From: an uncultured Ectothiorhodospiraceae bacterium
Lineage (GTDB): Bacteria; Pseudomonadota; Gammaproteobacteria; Nitrococcales; Nitrococcaceae
Length of the DNA stretch: 64,000 bases
Direction of reading: 5' to 3'
Assembly: GCA_913055565.1 (NCBI GenBank)
Contig: CAJXKP010000004.1
Location: forward strand, 1 to 64,000
In this document: positions 1 through 9,018 of the stretch, piece after piece
Layout: each line of letters starts with the position of its first letter
How positions within the stretch are numbered: position 1 is the stretch's first letter
Notes under the pieces: generated by a model
The model's database searches: none
Seen by the model: only the letters and a program-made list of their open reading frames with translations
What the model was told of the DNA's origin: nothing
Made by a program: the position numbers and the translations under genes

Positions 1-559
1 CTTTGCTGTGCTCGATGTAGTAGCCCAGCCCCGCCCGGCGCGCCAGGCGCTGGATGAAGTTGCGCGTGGTCTCGTTGTACTGGATGACGATTTCCTGCTT
101 GGCGTAACTGCCCTGGGTATCCATGCTGATTCTGCCGTAACCGCTCCACTCGCCACCGACTTTTGCGATGATCTCGGGCAGCGTCATGTCCTGGAACACG
201 CGGCAGTCTGTGCTCTGCCCCATGAGCCACAGCAGCGATACGACGGTGAGCTCGTAGCGCCGGGTCTTGTCCTCGTCGGTCATGCCGACGGGACGCAGCG
301 CTTTGACATAGCCGTTGATGTAGCGATCGCTGCCGTCCTCTCGGATGATGGTGGCTGTAACTTGCTTGCCGACCAGCTCTTCGCCTTTTACCTCAGATGC
401 GTCATCCGCTGAGGCAAAGGCTTTGATTCGATAGCTAAAGCCACCCGATAAGATCTCCTCGCCTTCGAGGCTCTCAGCAATGAGCAAGTCTTTACCTAGC
501 GGTGTTTCCAGGCGCAAAAGGCGCCGGTCTTGGCTGAAATCGCTTGGTGTTGCGGCCAT
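1..559 (-). CDS. vgrG: VgrG (TssI) T6SS spike protein, N-terminal part, cut by window edge
   Basis: The translation from the ATG at 559 gives about 186 residues that match the start of VgrG. It opens with an L-E-T-P-L-G-K segment, then the L-W-L-M-G-Q-S-T-D-C-R-V-F-Q-D-M motif, and reaches the R-R-A-G-L-G-Y-Y-I-E-H segment at the window edge, which is the gp27-like base of the spike. VgrG forms the trimeric tip of the secreted Hcp tube and often carries effectors at its C-terminus; that part lies outside the window. An AAGGAC ribosome binding site precedes the start. It is the last visible gene of the minus-strand T6SS block, 28 nt after pppA. Confidence 0.9.
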   Translation of the reverse strand, partial: MAATPSDFSQDRRLLRLETPLGKDLLIAESLEGEEILSGGFSYRIKAFASADDASEVKGEELVGKQVTATIIREDGSDRYINGYVKALRPVGMTDEDKTRRYELTVVSLLWLMGQSTDCRVFQDMTLPEIIAKVGGEWSGYGRISMDTQGSYAKQEIVIQYNETTRNFIQRLARRAGLGYYIEHSK

Positions 560-587
560 GGTATCCGTCCTTTGATAGTCCTTGTTT

Positions 588-1289
588 TTAACCGTTGCCG
601 CCGCGCACGAAGACGGCGACGACAGTGATGTTATCCGGGCCGCCCCGTGCCAAGGCCTCATCCACGAGGGATTGGCCCACGTTGGCGGGGTCGGTCTGGC
701 TGAGGGTGTTAGCGATCGTTGTCTCGTCCACGACGCCGGTCAGGCCGTCGGAGCACAGCAAGAAGACGTCGTCTTCGTAGAGCTCGCCGCTGAGCCAGTC
801 GACATCGACTTGCGGCTCGACACCGATGGCGCGAGTGAGAGCGCCAGGTGAGACGCCATCCGGGCTTTCGCTATGGTCGTGGGTGAGGCGTTGAAGCTGG
901 CCGTCGCGCATGACGTAGGCGCGACTGTCACCAACCCAGAAGCAGTGGAAGTCTGCGCCTTCCAGAGCGAGGGCAACCGCGGTACTACCGATGATGCCAC
1001 CCTCTGTTTGCGCTCTCGCCAGCGCGTTCACTTCGGCATTGGCCTGTTGTAGCGCTGGAATGACGACGGTGTCGGGTGTGCCCGGCCGCTTGGTCCCGGC
1101 GACTGTCTCGAGGGCCTTGATGACCGCCTCGCTGGCGTCGTCGCCGCGTTCGTGGCCGCCCATGCCGTCGGCGACGGCCCACAGGCCGTATCGGTCGTTC
1201 GCGATGAGCGCGTCCTCATTGCGCGATCGGCTGTAACCGCTATGGGTAGCGCTAACGCTGAACAGGCAACTATCAACGGTGGCGTTCAT
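588..1289 (-). CDS. pppA: PP2C-family Ser/Thr phosphatase of the T6SS (PppA-like)
   Basis: A 233-residue PP2C phosphatase. The N-terminal S-R-N-E-D-A motif, the V-A-D-G-M-G-G motif near residue 40, the W-V-G-D-S-R-A-Y motif and the G-G-P-D-N-I-T motif near the C-terminus supply the metal-binding aspartates of the family. In T6SS clusters this enzyme reverses the phosphorylation made by the PpkA-type kinase on the FHA-domain protein, switching the apparatus off. The kinase (10554 region) and FHA protein (9019 region) are both in this locus, so a complete threonine-phosphorylation switch is encoded. Its ATG overlaps the tagF stop (ATGA), indicating translational coupling. Confidence 0.93.
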   Translation of the reverse strand: MNATVDSCLFSVSATHSGYSRSRNEDALIANDRYGLWAVADGMGGHERGDDASEAVIKALETVAGTKRPGTPDTVVIPALQQANAEVNALARAQTEGGIIGSTAVALALEGADFHCFWVGDSRAYVMRDGQLQRLTHDHSESPDGVSPGALTRAIGVEPQVDVDWLSGELYEDDVFLLCSDGLTGVVDETTIANTLSQTDPANVGQSLVDEALARGGPDNITVVAVFVRGGNG

Positions 1290-2026
1290 GAGGCCTCAGC
1301 CTCCTCTCGCTGTTCCTGGCCCCAGCCCCAGTGGGCCCAATCGCCATCCAGCATGGCCGCCATCTGACCGGTCTCGGGTAGGCCGGGTGCGACCAATAGG
1401 CACGGGTCGATGCGTTCTGAGCCGTCGGTCCACCACAGGCTATAGGCGCCGAGCCATCGGTTGTACGCGCGATCCAATAGGGCCAGGGCGATGTCGTTGC
1501 CGGCCAGATCCGGTGCGTCTTCGATGACCCAACCGCGGTCCATGCCGTGGAATGGTGGCTGCGTGGTATACCGCGGACTCGCGGGTAGCTCCGGTAGCGG
1601 CAACGCCTCTAACTGCTCCACGAGCGCCATGTAACCGCAATCTTCGCGCAGTGCGCTAACGGCAACGGCCTCGGCTTGTGCGTACCAATCGGAACCGTTG
1701 AGGTAGGCGGCCCATACCGGATAAGCGCCGCTGACCGCTAGGCATAACGGGTAGTAGCGGCCGACTTCGTCGACGCTCGGGATGAGCACGCCCATCGCTG
1801 CTTGTTGCCCGCATACCCCGGGTGCGAGGGCGAAGCGCCAGACCGGGCTGGTGAGATACAACTCCAACCAGTGCTCATCGAGCTGCTCTTGGGTAATCGT
1901 CAGCGCCGCTTGCAACCAGCTGTGCCAGGTTTCGACGAACGATTCCGGCAGATGAAGCTGGACGAAGTCGCCCTGCTGGGGCACCTTGCCAAAAAGGCCG
2001 CAGAGTTGCTGTCCGCCCTCCGTCAT
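1286..2026 (-). CDS. tagF: TagF, T6SS-associated protein (ImpM family)
   Basis: About 246 residues from the ATG at 2026. The N-terminal G-L-F-G-K-V-P-Q-Q-G-D-F-V segment and the L-I-P-S-V-D-E-V-G-R-Y-Y-P-L segment are typical of the TagF/ImpM family (DUF2094). TagF is a post-translational repressor of T6SS assembly that acts on the FHA protein in Agrobacterium and Pseudomonas. The reading frame is open further upstream to 2206, but that extension is arginine-rich and lies inside tssM, while the ATG at 2026 forms an ATGA overlap with the tssM stop, so I chose it. It sits between tssM and pppA, as in the imp cluster. Confidence 0.9.
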   Translation of the reverse strand: MTEGGQQLCGLFGKVPQQGDFVQLHLPESFVETWHSWLQAALTITQEQLDEHWLELYLTSPVWRFALAPGVCGQQAAMGVLIPSVDEVGRYYPLCLAVSGAYPVWAAYLNGSDWYAQAEAVAVSALREDCGYMALVEQLEALPLPELPASPRYTTQPPFHGMDRGWVIEDAPDLAGNDIALALLDRAYNRWLGAYSLWWTDGSERIDPCLLVAPGLPETGQMAAMLDGDWAHWGWGQEQREEAEAS

Positions 2027-5000
2027 AGTTCCCCTGGTATTTGAAAGCCGTGCAGGAGTTGATTTTTCAGCGGGTGGTGAACGCTGCGCGGCCGAATGGT
2101 GTAGCTCGCCTGCGCGCCCTCCAGATTGAAGGCGACCTCGTATTCGTTGCCGTCGTCCTTTTCGCGAACGGCGTCGGCGCGGTCCAGCAGGCGGAAAAGG
2201 CTCCAAGGCCCTCGCGTTCGTTGACTAATCGGTGTGCTACCGCTCCCCGGGTTGAGGACGATCCGGGCCCCCTTGTTTTGCCGGGATGGCCATTCGATAA
2301 CCGACGTGCGTACCGGGCCGTGTCGGTATTCGACCCGCGTGCCAGCGACCTCTAATAACGAGCTCGTTATCGACGGTTCCAGCGTGCGTGGACGGACCAC
2401 GAAGCTAACGCTCGGCTCCTGGCCGCCTTGGAAATACGCACGCCGGATGCGCTGGGCACGCTGGAATGGCCTTAATGCCTCGTTGCCAACGCCTACTTGC
2501 TCCTTCCACCGCCACTGCGTCCCGCTGGTGTCAACAAAGGGTTTGAGGTACTGCTTGAAATAGCTCTGCAGCACACCACCGGGCCCGAAAAAGCGTTTGA
2601 AGTCTTGTAGACGAATGTTCTGTTCCGCCTCGGGATCGACGGGATATCGGCCGGCGATTGCCTGTCGGTAGAAGCTGACCACATTGGCCTGCCAGGCATC
2701 TTTGATATGGCCGCCGGTAGCACCAGCGCTCACCCGACGTGCACTGCCAGGTAGGCTGGTGAACCAGTCCTGTATGACCGAGGGTGCCTGAGCAAGCTCC
2801 TGCTTGACGGTCTTGACCGGATCTTCGCCCTCCTGGCTCGCCTGGAACGCCTCGCGGCCGACATCGCCTGAGTAGGCAAGCCTATCCATATGACCCTTTA
2901 GCTTCTCGAGTGCCTTTTGCAAGCGCGGTAGCGGCAACCCGTTGTCGGTCACGGCGTAGTCATTAAAGGTAATGAAGGCGTCGGTGACACGGCTACCTGG
3001 CAAGGCCGAGGCCGCTTTCTTAGCAGCGCCATCTGGCGTTAGCCGCTCCAGGCGGCGTTTCTTACTGCCGGCGACGTCTTCGCTGACTTCATCGGCAATT
3101 TTGCTAGCGGCTTTGCTGTTTTCGGGGGCCTCACTCAGCGCTGTGTGTTTCCGGATCGCCTTGAGTACTTGAATCAGCGGTTTTTGTGAGCTGGCCAGGA
3201 CGTTCAGTACGTCGTGGCCCTCGGAAGCGCTTCGGAAGGGACGTAATCTGAGATCCTCTAGGTACGTCCGCCAGCGACTGATGTACTCGTTGAAGTAGAG
3301 CTCTCGAACGCGCTTTTTGACCGCCTCCAGCTTGTCGTCGGTTAGTTCTTCGGCGAGCTTATCGCCATAGATCCAGCGCTCACTGGCCAGGCGCTTAGCC
3401 AGCTTCTGGCTTTTCGGATTGAAGCCGGTATGGAAATGGTTGTAGGTGAAAAAGCGTGAGACGCCTTCGTCCAGTGGCTTGTCACTACGGCGGTAGAAGA
3501 TGACCTCCGCTTGCTTGCCGATGGCGTCCACGACGCTGAATTCGGCGTCATGCTCGGTCATGTAATCGCGTTTGAGTCGGCGATAGGCGCGGCGCGCTAG
3601 CGGTGTCTCGGCCAGCACCTCACGAGCGAGCTTGACGCGTTCCTCGTTCATGGGCGGCGGTTGCACGCTCTCGCTGAGCGCTATCCGCAGATGGTCCTGC
3701 AGGCTCTGCCGGGTATCCTTGTTGCGTTGGCCGGGCAATACGTTTTGCCAAACCAGCCGCGCCCAAAGCCTTAGCTCTTGGTCATTGCGGTGCTGTGGTT
3801 TGTAGAGCATAAGGTAGAACCGCAGTGCCTCGTAGAGGCGCTCGCGGTCGTCACCTTTGGGCTCGATCTGGCGCGCCAACGTGGACGCAAGTGCCGGCAT
3901 GAAGAGGCGTTCTAGGGCATCCAAGTAGGTCCGCCGCGACTGGGCGCCGACCTTATGGCCTTGATAGAGGCCGAAGCCCATACGTAATGGCGCTTCCTCC
4001 GGATTGCCTTGATAGCCGTAGGGCAGGCCGCGCAGCGTGTCGAGACCCGCCGTCAACTGCTCCCAGTCTGGGCGTTTGGCAGGATCAAGCCCGTCGCCGG
4101 TGCGCTCTTCGTATTCCCCCATCTGGTTGCGCACGTCGGTGAGATAGTTGGTGTTGGCTTGATAGCTGGTCTGCCATGTGGCGACCGCGCCACCGAACGC
4201 CAAGAGCGAGAGGGCGGTGAGACCGGCGGCTGCTAGACGGAAGCGCCTTTGGGCACGGGCGCTGGAGGTCGCCAGCCGTGCCTCTCCGAAAATAACATCC
4301 TGAAGTAGACGCTTCAGGAAGAAGCTCTTCGGGATGCTGGTATCCGAGCTGACCGAGGGTTGGCAGAACTCGGGCGGTATGACCCCCGTTATGCGTTGCC
4401 CGGGTGTCGCGGTCTGGGTGCCGCTCGCCAGATAGACGCCGCGCAGTAGGCTCGGGCGCTCGAATTGGTTGGGCACGAAGATTTCGCGCAAGAACTGACC
4501 AAGACGCTCACGCAGCGCTAGCACCTGCCTGGGAAATTCGTGGATAAGCGTTCGGCGCCGGGCGTCACGCTCTTGATCAAGGCGCTGGAGCAGCCGATCG
4601 TTGAGGCGACGGCCCAGTGCCTCAAACTCGGCCGGTAGCTGCTCTAACGCCTCCCCCGTGGCTTTGGCACGGGTGTGACTAAAGGTTACCCCCCAGACTT
4701 GCTCGCGATCCTCCTGATCCAGGTCCGTGAAGAACTCGTTAAAACCGGCGATCAGATCACACTTGGTGAAGATCACATAGATCGGCAGCTCCATCGCCAG
4801 TTGCTCGTTGAGCTCCTGGATACGATGCTTGATCGCCCCGCTTTGCATCGCGAGCTGGGTATCCGTCTTATTCAACAGGTCCAGGACGCTGACGGTGACG
4901 ATAACGCCGTTAAGCGGCCGTTTCGGGCGCGCTTTGCGGAGCATGCCGAGAAAACCGTGCCACGCTCGCGTCTCGACTTGCTTTGGGTCGTCCTGAGTGG

Positions 5001-5571
5001 TGTAGCGGCCCGCAGTGTCAAGCAGGACCGCCTCATCGGTGAACCACCAATCGCAATAGCGGGTCCCGCCCGCGCCTTTAACTGGTTTGGCCCCCATCTC
5101 GCTTTGTAGCGGAAAGTGCAGCCCGGATTGCTGCAGGGTGGTCGTTTTCCCAGAGCCGGGGGCCCCGATTATGACGTACCAGGGTAGATCGTAGAGGCGG
5201 CGGCCTCGGCTGAGGCGAGATTGGCGCAGCGTGTTCAGGGCCTCCTTGAGCTGGCGCGCCAATACCGCCTGGTCGGCCTGGACCTCGGAGGAGTCGGCTT
5301 GTTCTCCGGCTTGGTCGGCGTCCTCGCTGACTGCGTCGGCGAGTTTTTCGTCTGCCTTCTGCCGCGCCTTTTGGAGGCGTAGGTTGTTAAGGCCCCAACC
5401 GAGAAGCAGGACCATGATCGTGCCGAGTCGTGCCACTGCTGAGGCGAGCGGCACATAGCCGGCGATGGCGATGAGCGGGCCTACGAACCAGACCAACAGG
5501 GCAAGCGCGATGACGATGATCAGCGCTAGGACCCACGGTTTGGTCAAGAATTGGAATAGTCTTCGAAACAT
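2023..5571 (-). CDS. tssM: TssM (IcmF/ImpL) inner-membrane T6SS protein
   Basis: About 1182 residues, the usual size of TssM. Two N-terminal membrane segments come first, then a cytoplasmic GTPase-like domain with a Walker A motif G-A-P-G-S-G-K-T-T near residue 140 and downstream F-T-K-C-D-L motif, then a third membrane segment near residue 450 and the large periplasmic domain. TssM, with TssL and TssJ, forms the trans-envelope membrane complex that anchors the baseplate. The open frame extends to a GTG at 5616, but the ATG at 5571 places the M-F-R-R-L start right before the first membrane helix. It is followed by tagF with a 4-base overlap. Confidence 0.96.
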   Translation of the reverse strand: MFRRLFQFLTKPWVLALIIVIALALLVWFVGPLIAIAGYVPLASAVARLGTIMVLLLGWGLNNLRLQKARQKADEKLADAVSEDADQAGEQADSSEVQADQAVLARQLKEALNTLRQSRLSRGRRLYDLPWYVIIGAPGSGKTTTLQQSGLHFPLQSEMGAKPVKGAGGTRYCDWWFTDEAVLLDTAGRYTTQDDPKQVETRAWHGFLGMLRKARPKRPLNGVIVTVSVLDLLNKTDTQLAMQSGAIKHRIQELNEQLAMELPIYVIFTKCDLIAGFNEFFTDLDQEDREQVWGVTFSHTRAKATGEALEQLPAEFEALGRRLNDRLLQRLDQERDARRRTLIHEFPRQVLALRERLGQFLREIFVPNQFERPSLLRGVYLASGTQTATPGQRITGVIPPEFCQPSVSSDTSIPKSFFLKRLLQDVIFGEARLATSSARAQRRFRLAAAGLTALSLLAFGGAVATWQTSYQANTNYLTDVRNQMGEYEERTGDGLDPAKRPDWEQLTAGLDTLRGLPYGYQGNPEEAPLRMGFGLYQGHKVGAQSRRTYLDALERLFMPALASTLARQIEPKGDDRERLYEALRFYLMLYKPQHRNDQELRLWARLVWQNVLPGQRNKDTRQSLQDHLRIALSESVQPPPMNEERVKLAREVLAETPLARRAYRRLKRDYMTEHDAEFSVVDAIGKQAEVIFYRRSDKPLDEGVSRFFTYNHFHTGFNPKSQKLAKRLASERWIYGDKLAEELTDDKLEAVKKRVRELYFNEYISRWRTYLEDLRLRPFRSASEGHDVLNVLASSQKPLIQVLKAIRKHTALSEAPENSKAASKIADEVSEDVAGSKKRRLERLTPDGAAKKAASALPGSRVTDAFITFNDYAVTDNGLPLPRLQKALEKLKGHMDRLAYSGDVGREAFQASQEGEDPVKTVKQELAQAPSVIQDWFTSLPGSARRVSAGATGGHIKDAWQANVVSFYRQAIAGRYPVDPEAEQNIRLQDFKRFFGPGGVLQSYFKQYLKPFVDTSGTQWRWKEQVGVGNEALRPFQRAQRIRRAYFQGGQEPSVSFVVRPRTLEPSITSSLLEVAGTRVEYRHGPVRTSVIEWPSRQNKGARIVLNPGSGSTPISQRTRGPWSLFRLLDRADAVREKDDGNEYEVAFNLEGAQASYTIRPRSVHHPLKNQLLHGFQIPGEL

Positions 5572-5635
5572 CCGGCTAACTTCCCGTTTTCGCGCGCCGG
5601 CGTTAGTCGCCGGCACTCCGTTCTGGATAAATCGC

Positions 5636-7036
5636 TCAGGTGCCCTCGTTGCTGTTTACTTTCTGCCCACCGGCCTGCGCCTGTTGCAACGATACACTGA
5701 TGCTGACGCGGCGGTTTTTGGCGCGGCCCTCGGGTGTATCGTTGTCCGCGGTGGGCTCGCTCGCGCCTCGCCCCTCGGGGACTAACCGACCTTTCAGATT
5801 GGCCGCGCCATCCATGTAGTCGACGACGTTATTGGCGCGTTCGAGGGAAAGGTGCCAGTTCGATGGAAACCGAGGGGTACGGATTGCGCGGTCGTCTGTA
5901 TGACCAGCCACGGTGATGCGGCCAGGCACGATCTCCAGCGCCTTGGCGATTTTGTCGAGGATTGGTTTAGTTGACGGATCGACGGCGGCACTTCCCGAGT
6001 TGAACAGCTCTTTGGCACGCAGAATGATTCGCACCTGGTTGGGAAAGGCCTTGACCGCTACCACGCCTCGCTCAATCTCAGGGGCAAGAAGCTCGCGGAG
6101 TTTTATGATGATAGGTGGTAGTTGCTCGCCTTCGACGAGCTCTGGATCCGATGTGTTTTTCGGGATGAGCGTAGCCAGGTTGCTGCGAAGCTGATCACTG
6201 GCTCGGTTGAGTTCGACCAGTCTATAGCCGTAGATACTGCTCGCCGCCACAGCTAGGACGGCCATCAGGGCCCACACGGGGAGCAGGCTTTGCAATCGCT
6301 GTCGCGAGGCGGCTACTGGTTTGGCCGACGGTGACAGGGCATCCTTGCGTCGGTCGCGCTCGTCATGGAGCACGCGATAGATCTCACCGCGGATCGTCTC
6401 GACCTGTTGGCGACCGCCGGTCGCCACACGATGTTTGCCGAGGAAACCGAGAGAAAGCGCCAGGTACGCGATATGGAGGAAATCGTGATCTTTGCGTGTG
6501 ACCGCTAGCGCCTCGTCGATCATGGTGAACACGCGCTCGCCGCCGTAGGTTTCGCCATGGAAGGTGCGCAGTAGGCTTTTCTGGCTCCAGCGGCTGTTCT
6601 CGCCCCACGGCGAATTCAGGACGAGTTCGTCGATCAGCGAGCACAGCACGTAGCGACACTTTTCGATCGTGGCTTGACTCACCTCCGCGGCTCGAGCTCT
6701 TGTCTCGAAGTCGCGTATGTACTGAACCGCCTGGCTGTAAAGCGCTGATGTGTCGAGTCCGCCTTGGACTTGCCCTAGTTGCCCAGCCAGCGTTAATAGC
6801 GATTCCGCAGCTTCCGCCACCGTTTCTCGGTCCAGCCGAGGGACGTGGCGAAGCTGGAGTCGGTTACGCGCCGGGGAACGGCGCCGCTGAACCTGGGTGG
6901 CATCATTGTTACTCGAGGTTGCGCCCTGCGGCGCGTTGCCTCCGGGCCGCGGCCGGACAACGGTTTCGTCCTTGCCCGTCGGCTGGGACCGGTCGCCGCC
7001 GGGGCGCGGCTTGATAACAGTCTTGTCGCTGTCCAT
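5636..7036 (-). CDS. tssL: TssL (DotU/ImpK) fused to a C-terminal OmpA-like peptidoglycan-binding domain
   Basis: A 466-residue evolved TssL. Residues 1-60 are a low-complexity tail with repeated V-[IV]-[KR]-P-R-P-G-G motifs. The DotU domain follows (C-R-Y-V-L-C-S-L-I-D-E motif, G-W-G-style loop S-P-W-G-E-N-S-R-W), then one membrane helix near residue 255, then a periplasmic OmpA domain with V-A-G-H-T-D-D and S-L-E-R-A-N-N-V-V motifs. It forms part of the TssJLM membrane complex and the OmpA domain should clamp it to peptidoglycan. It lies 64 nt upstream of tssM and downstream of tssK, the usual order. Confidence 0.95.
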   Translation of the reverse strand: MDSDKTVIKPRPGGDRSQPTGKDETVVRPRPGGNAPQGATSSNNDATQVQRRRSPARNRLQLRHVPRLDRETVAEAAESLLTLAGQLGQVQGGLDTSALYSQAVQYIRDFETRARAAEVSQATIEKCRYVLCSLIDELVLNSPWGENSRWSQKSLLRTFHGETYGGERVFTMIDEALAVTRKDHDFLHIAYLALSLGFLGKHRVATGGRQQVETIRGEIYRVLHDERDRRKDALSPSAKPVAASRQRLQSLLPVWALMAVLAVAASSIYGYRLVELNRASDQLRSNLATLIPKNTSDPELVEGEQLPPIIIKLRELLAPEIERGVVAVKAFPNQVRIILRAKELFNSGSAAVDPSTKPILDKIAKALEIVPGRITVAGHTDDRAIRTPRFPSNWHLSLERANNVVDYMDGAANLKGRLVPEGRGASEPTADNDTPEGRAKNRRVSISVSLQQAQAGGQKVNSNEGT

Positions 7037-7082
7037 AGCCGGTTTCCCTTCGTTGCCGTCGTCGTGCTGAGCCCGCCGCCCC

Positions 7083-8429
7083 TTACTGCCGTATGGCCCA
7101 GAGTTCCAATCTCAAGTCCGGGATCTCTTCCGCCACGTGGATGGCGAAGCCCGCTGATTGCTTGAGCTCTTCCCAATGCGCGGAACTGTTATCGAGCTCA
7201 AAATACACCGAGCCCGCCTGGTACGGGATCTCGCGCGGTGCTACTGGCAGCGCGTTGACTGATATCCCGGGAAGCTGATTGTTCACGAGGTCACGGATGG
7301 TATCCACCGTGCCGATCTTAATCAGCGTCGGCAGCTGCTCGCGTAGCGTCTCGGTAGGCGCATCCGCTCGTGCGGCCAGGACGAAGGTTGCTTCTTTCAT
7401 GAGGCTACGGTCACTGATCCGGGCGACTCGTATGCCGTGCCGGCGCTCTTCGACGGTCAGCGCGATGGCCGTCTGCTCCAGTACTGTGCTCAGTTCCTGC
7501 TCAAGGGCGTCCATAAGGCCGCGATAACACGAATACAAAGCATCATGGTCGTAGCCCGGGAGCGAAGGGGGGCGCTTAGTCTTCGTCGTGAACGTAGCCA
7601 GTTCACCCGTTAGCTCGAGAAGCTCGGTATAAAGACGCTCGGGATGGAGCTGACGTATCGACTGAAGGTGACGCAGCCGGCTTTCGTAACGGTTGATGAG
7701 CTGCAACAACAGGAAGTCGGCGATTGCGGACGACCCACCGCTGGAGCGGCCACTCTCATTGAATCGACCTGCCAGCGCTTCCCCGCGTTGCTGCAGCATC
7801 CCCACAACGTCGCTGACGTACTCCGTTAGCTGACGCTGCTGGTGTACGTCGAGGTACGGGGGAATGAAACGCGGCTCAAGAATGGCCGCCCCTTCCTGAG
7901 TTACCTCTCTGATGGCCGCAACGGGGAGTAGGCAGTAGCCCCCGAGATCCGCATTCTCTAACGCCAACGAGGTGTTGAGGGTGGCTGTTTCCACCGGCTC
8001 GGCCTTACCGCTCTCGCCAGCGTAGTCGAAGACCTCATCCATGGATAAGTGATAGCGGGCTACCTTGTCAGGTCCGCCCGCATCCTGGCCTGTGTCGAGG
8101 TATCGTGATCCGGGTTGGTAATGAGATACGGCGAGGAAGGCACGCACATCCTTAGTGCCCGGTGGCACGGCTAGCGGCGCTGGCAGGGGGGCATTCCGCG
8201 GCAAGTCGAATGGCGACCCGTCGCTCAGGACACCTCGTGCTGCGGTGAGTGCCAGTTTGCCCTCAGCGAGGGCGCCCTGATCGATGCTGAGTTCGTAGAA
8301 GCCCCATACATAAGGGCGAATGGCACCCGCGCGCGCCTCAATGCGGCTCTCAAGATAGCGTTCCTGCTGCTGAAAGTGCTGCGGTAGAAGGTACTGGCCT
8401 TCAAGCCAGGCGATTTTCTTCTCAAGCAT
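7083..8429 (-). CDS. tssK: TssK (ImpJ) T6SS baseplate connector
   Basis: About 448 residues. The N-terminus I-A-W-L-E-G-Q-Y-L-L-P-Q-H-F-Q-Q-Q is the hallmark of TssK. TssK links the TssEFG baseplate wedges to the TssLM membrane complex, and is related to phage receptor-binding proteins. The frame is open to a GTG at 8438, but the ATG three codons later follows a GGTGG-like ribosome binding site and matches the normal start of the family. The gene lies between tssJ and tssL in the minus-strand block. Confidence 0.95.
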   Translation of the reverse strand: MLEKKIAWLEGQYLLPQHFQQQERYLESRIEARAGAIRPYVWGFYELSIDQGALAEGKLALTAARGVLSDGSPFDLPRNAPLPAPLAVPPGTKDVRAFLAVSHYQPGSRYLDTGQDAGGPDKVARYHLSMDEVFDYAGESGKAEPVETATLNTSLALENADLGGYCLLPVAAIREVTQEGAAILEPRFIPPYLDVHQQRQLTEYVSDVVGMLQQRGEALAGRFNESGRSSGGSSAIADFLLLQLINRYESRLRHLQSIRQLHPERLYTELLELTGELATFTTKTKRPPSLPGYDHDALYSCYRGLMDALEQELSTVLEQTAIALTVEERRHGIRVARISDRSLMKEATFVLAARADAPTETLREQLPTLIKIGTVDTIRDLVNNQLPGISVNALPVAPREIPYQAGSVYFELDNSSAHWEELKQSAGFAIHVAEEIPDLRLELWAIRQ

Positions 8430-8482
8430 TCCGACCACCGTAACTGTCCGTGTCCATCGCTAACTGACTAGCGGCTATCCGT

Positions 8483-8953
8483 TTACCCATCGCCGTCCGG
8501 CTTGCCCTCGATGAGCCCGTTCGCTGTTAGCGTGACGCGATGGCTTGAGTACCAGTTGGGATTGACCTTGTAGACCAGCTTCCACTGCGTCGCATCGACG
8601 TTGCGATAGGCTGCCACAATTGCGACGTGGCTGGCGTCGCTCGCCAACTCCATCGTATGTTGCGCGGACTCGCCCGGACGCATGACGACCCGTTTGCTGC
8701 TTTTTAGCCTATTGCCGAGCAGACTCTTGGCGTTACGAAATGCGCCAGCGAAGTCTAGTGTATCGAAGGTGGTGCGCTCGTTGAGCTGATAGACCTTCAC
8801 GACGATGGGGGAAGCTCGCCCCGAGGGATTGGGGTTTACCTCGCTGGTTGTTGCTAGCGTCACCGTATCCGTCGGGGTATCGACGTAGCGAGTTGCACTG
8901 CATCCGGCGCATAGAGCGCCAACGAGTAGTACGCCAATGAGTCGATATACCAT
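8483..8953 (-). CDS. tssJ: TssJ T6SS outer-membrane lipoprotein
   Basis: A 156-residue lipoprotein. A signal peptide ends in the lipobox L-C-A-G-C with the lipidated cysteine at residue 18. The mature part has the transthyretin-like fold pattern of TssJ, including S-P-I-V-V-K-V-Y-Q-L and the closing region with valine-rich strands. TssJ is anchored in the outer membrane and binds the periplasmic tip of TssM. It stands between the FHA gene and tssK, the common position. Confidence 0.92.
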   Translation of the reverse strand: MVYRLIGVLLVGALCAGCSATRYVDTPTDTVTLATTSEVNPNPSGRASPIVVKVYQLNERTTFDTLDFAGAFRNAKSLLGNRLKSSKRVVMRPGESAQHTMELASDASHVAIVAAYRNVDATQWKLVYKVNPNWYSSHRVTLTANGLIEGKPDGDG

Positions 8954-9018
8954 CTCGACATCCCTGTTCAGCGACTGATTCAGGCTTACGTCATATCAAC
9001 GATAATAACGCCGCCACG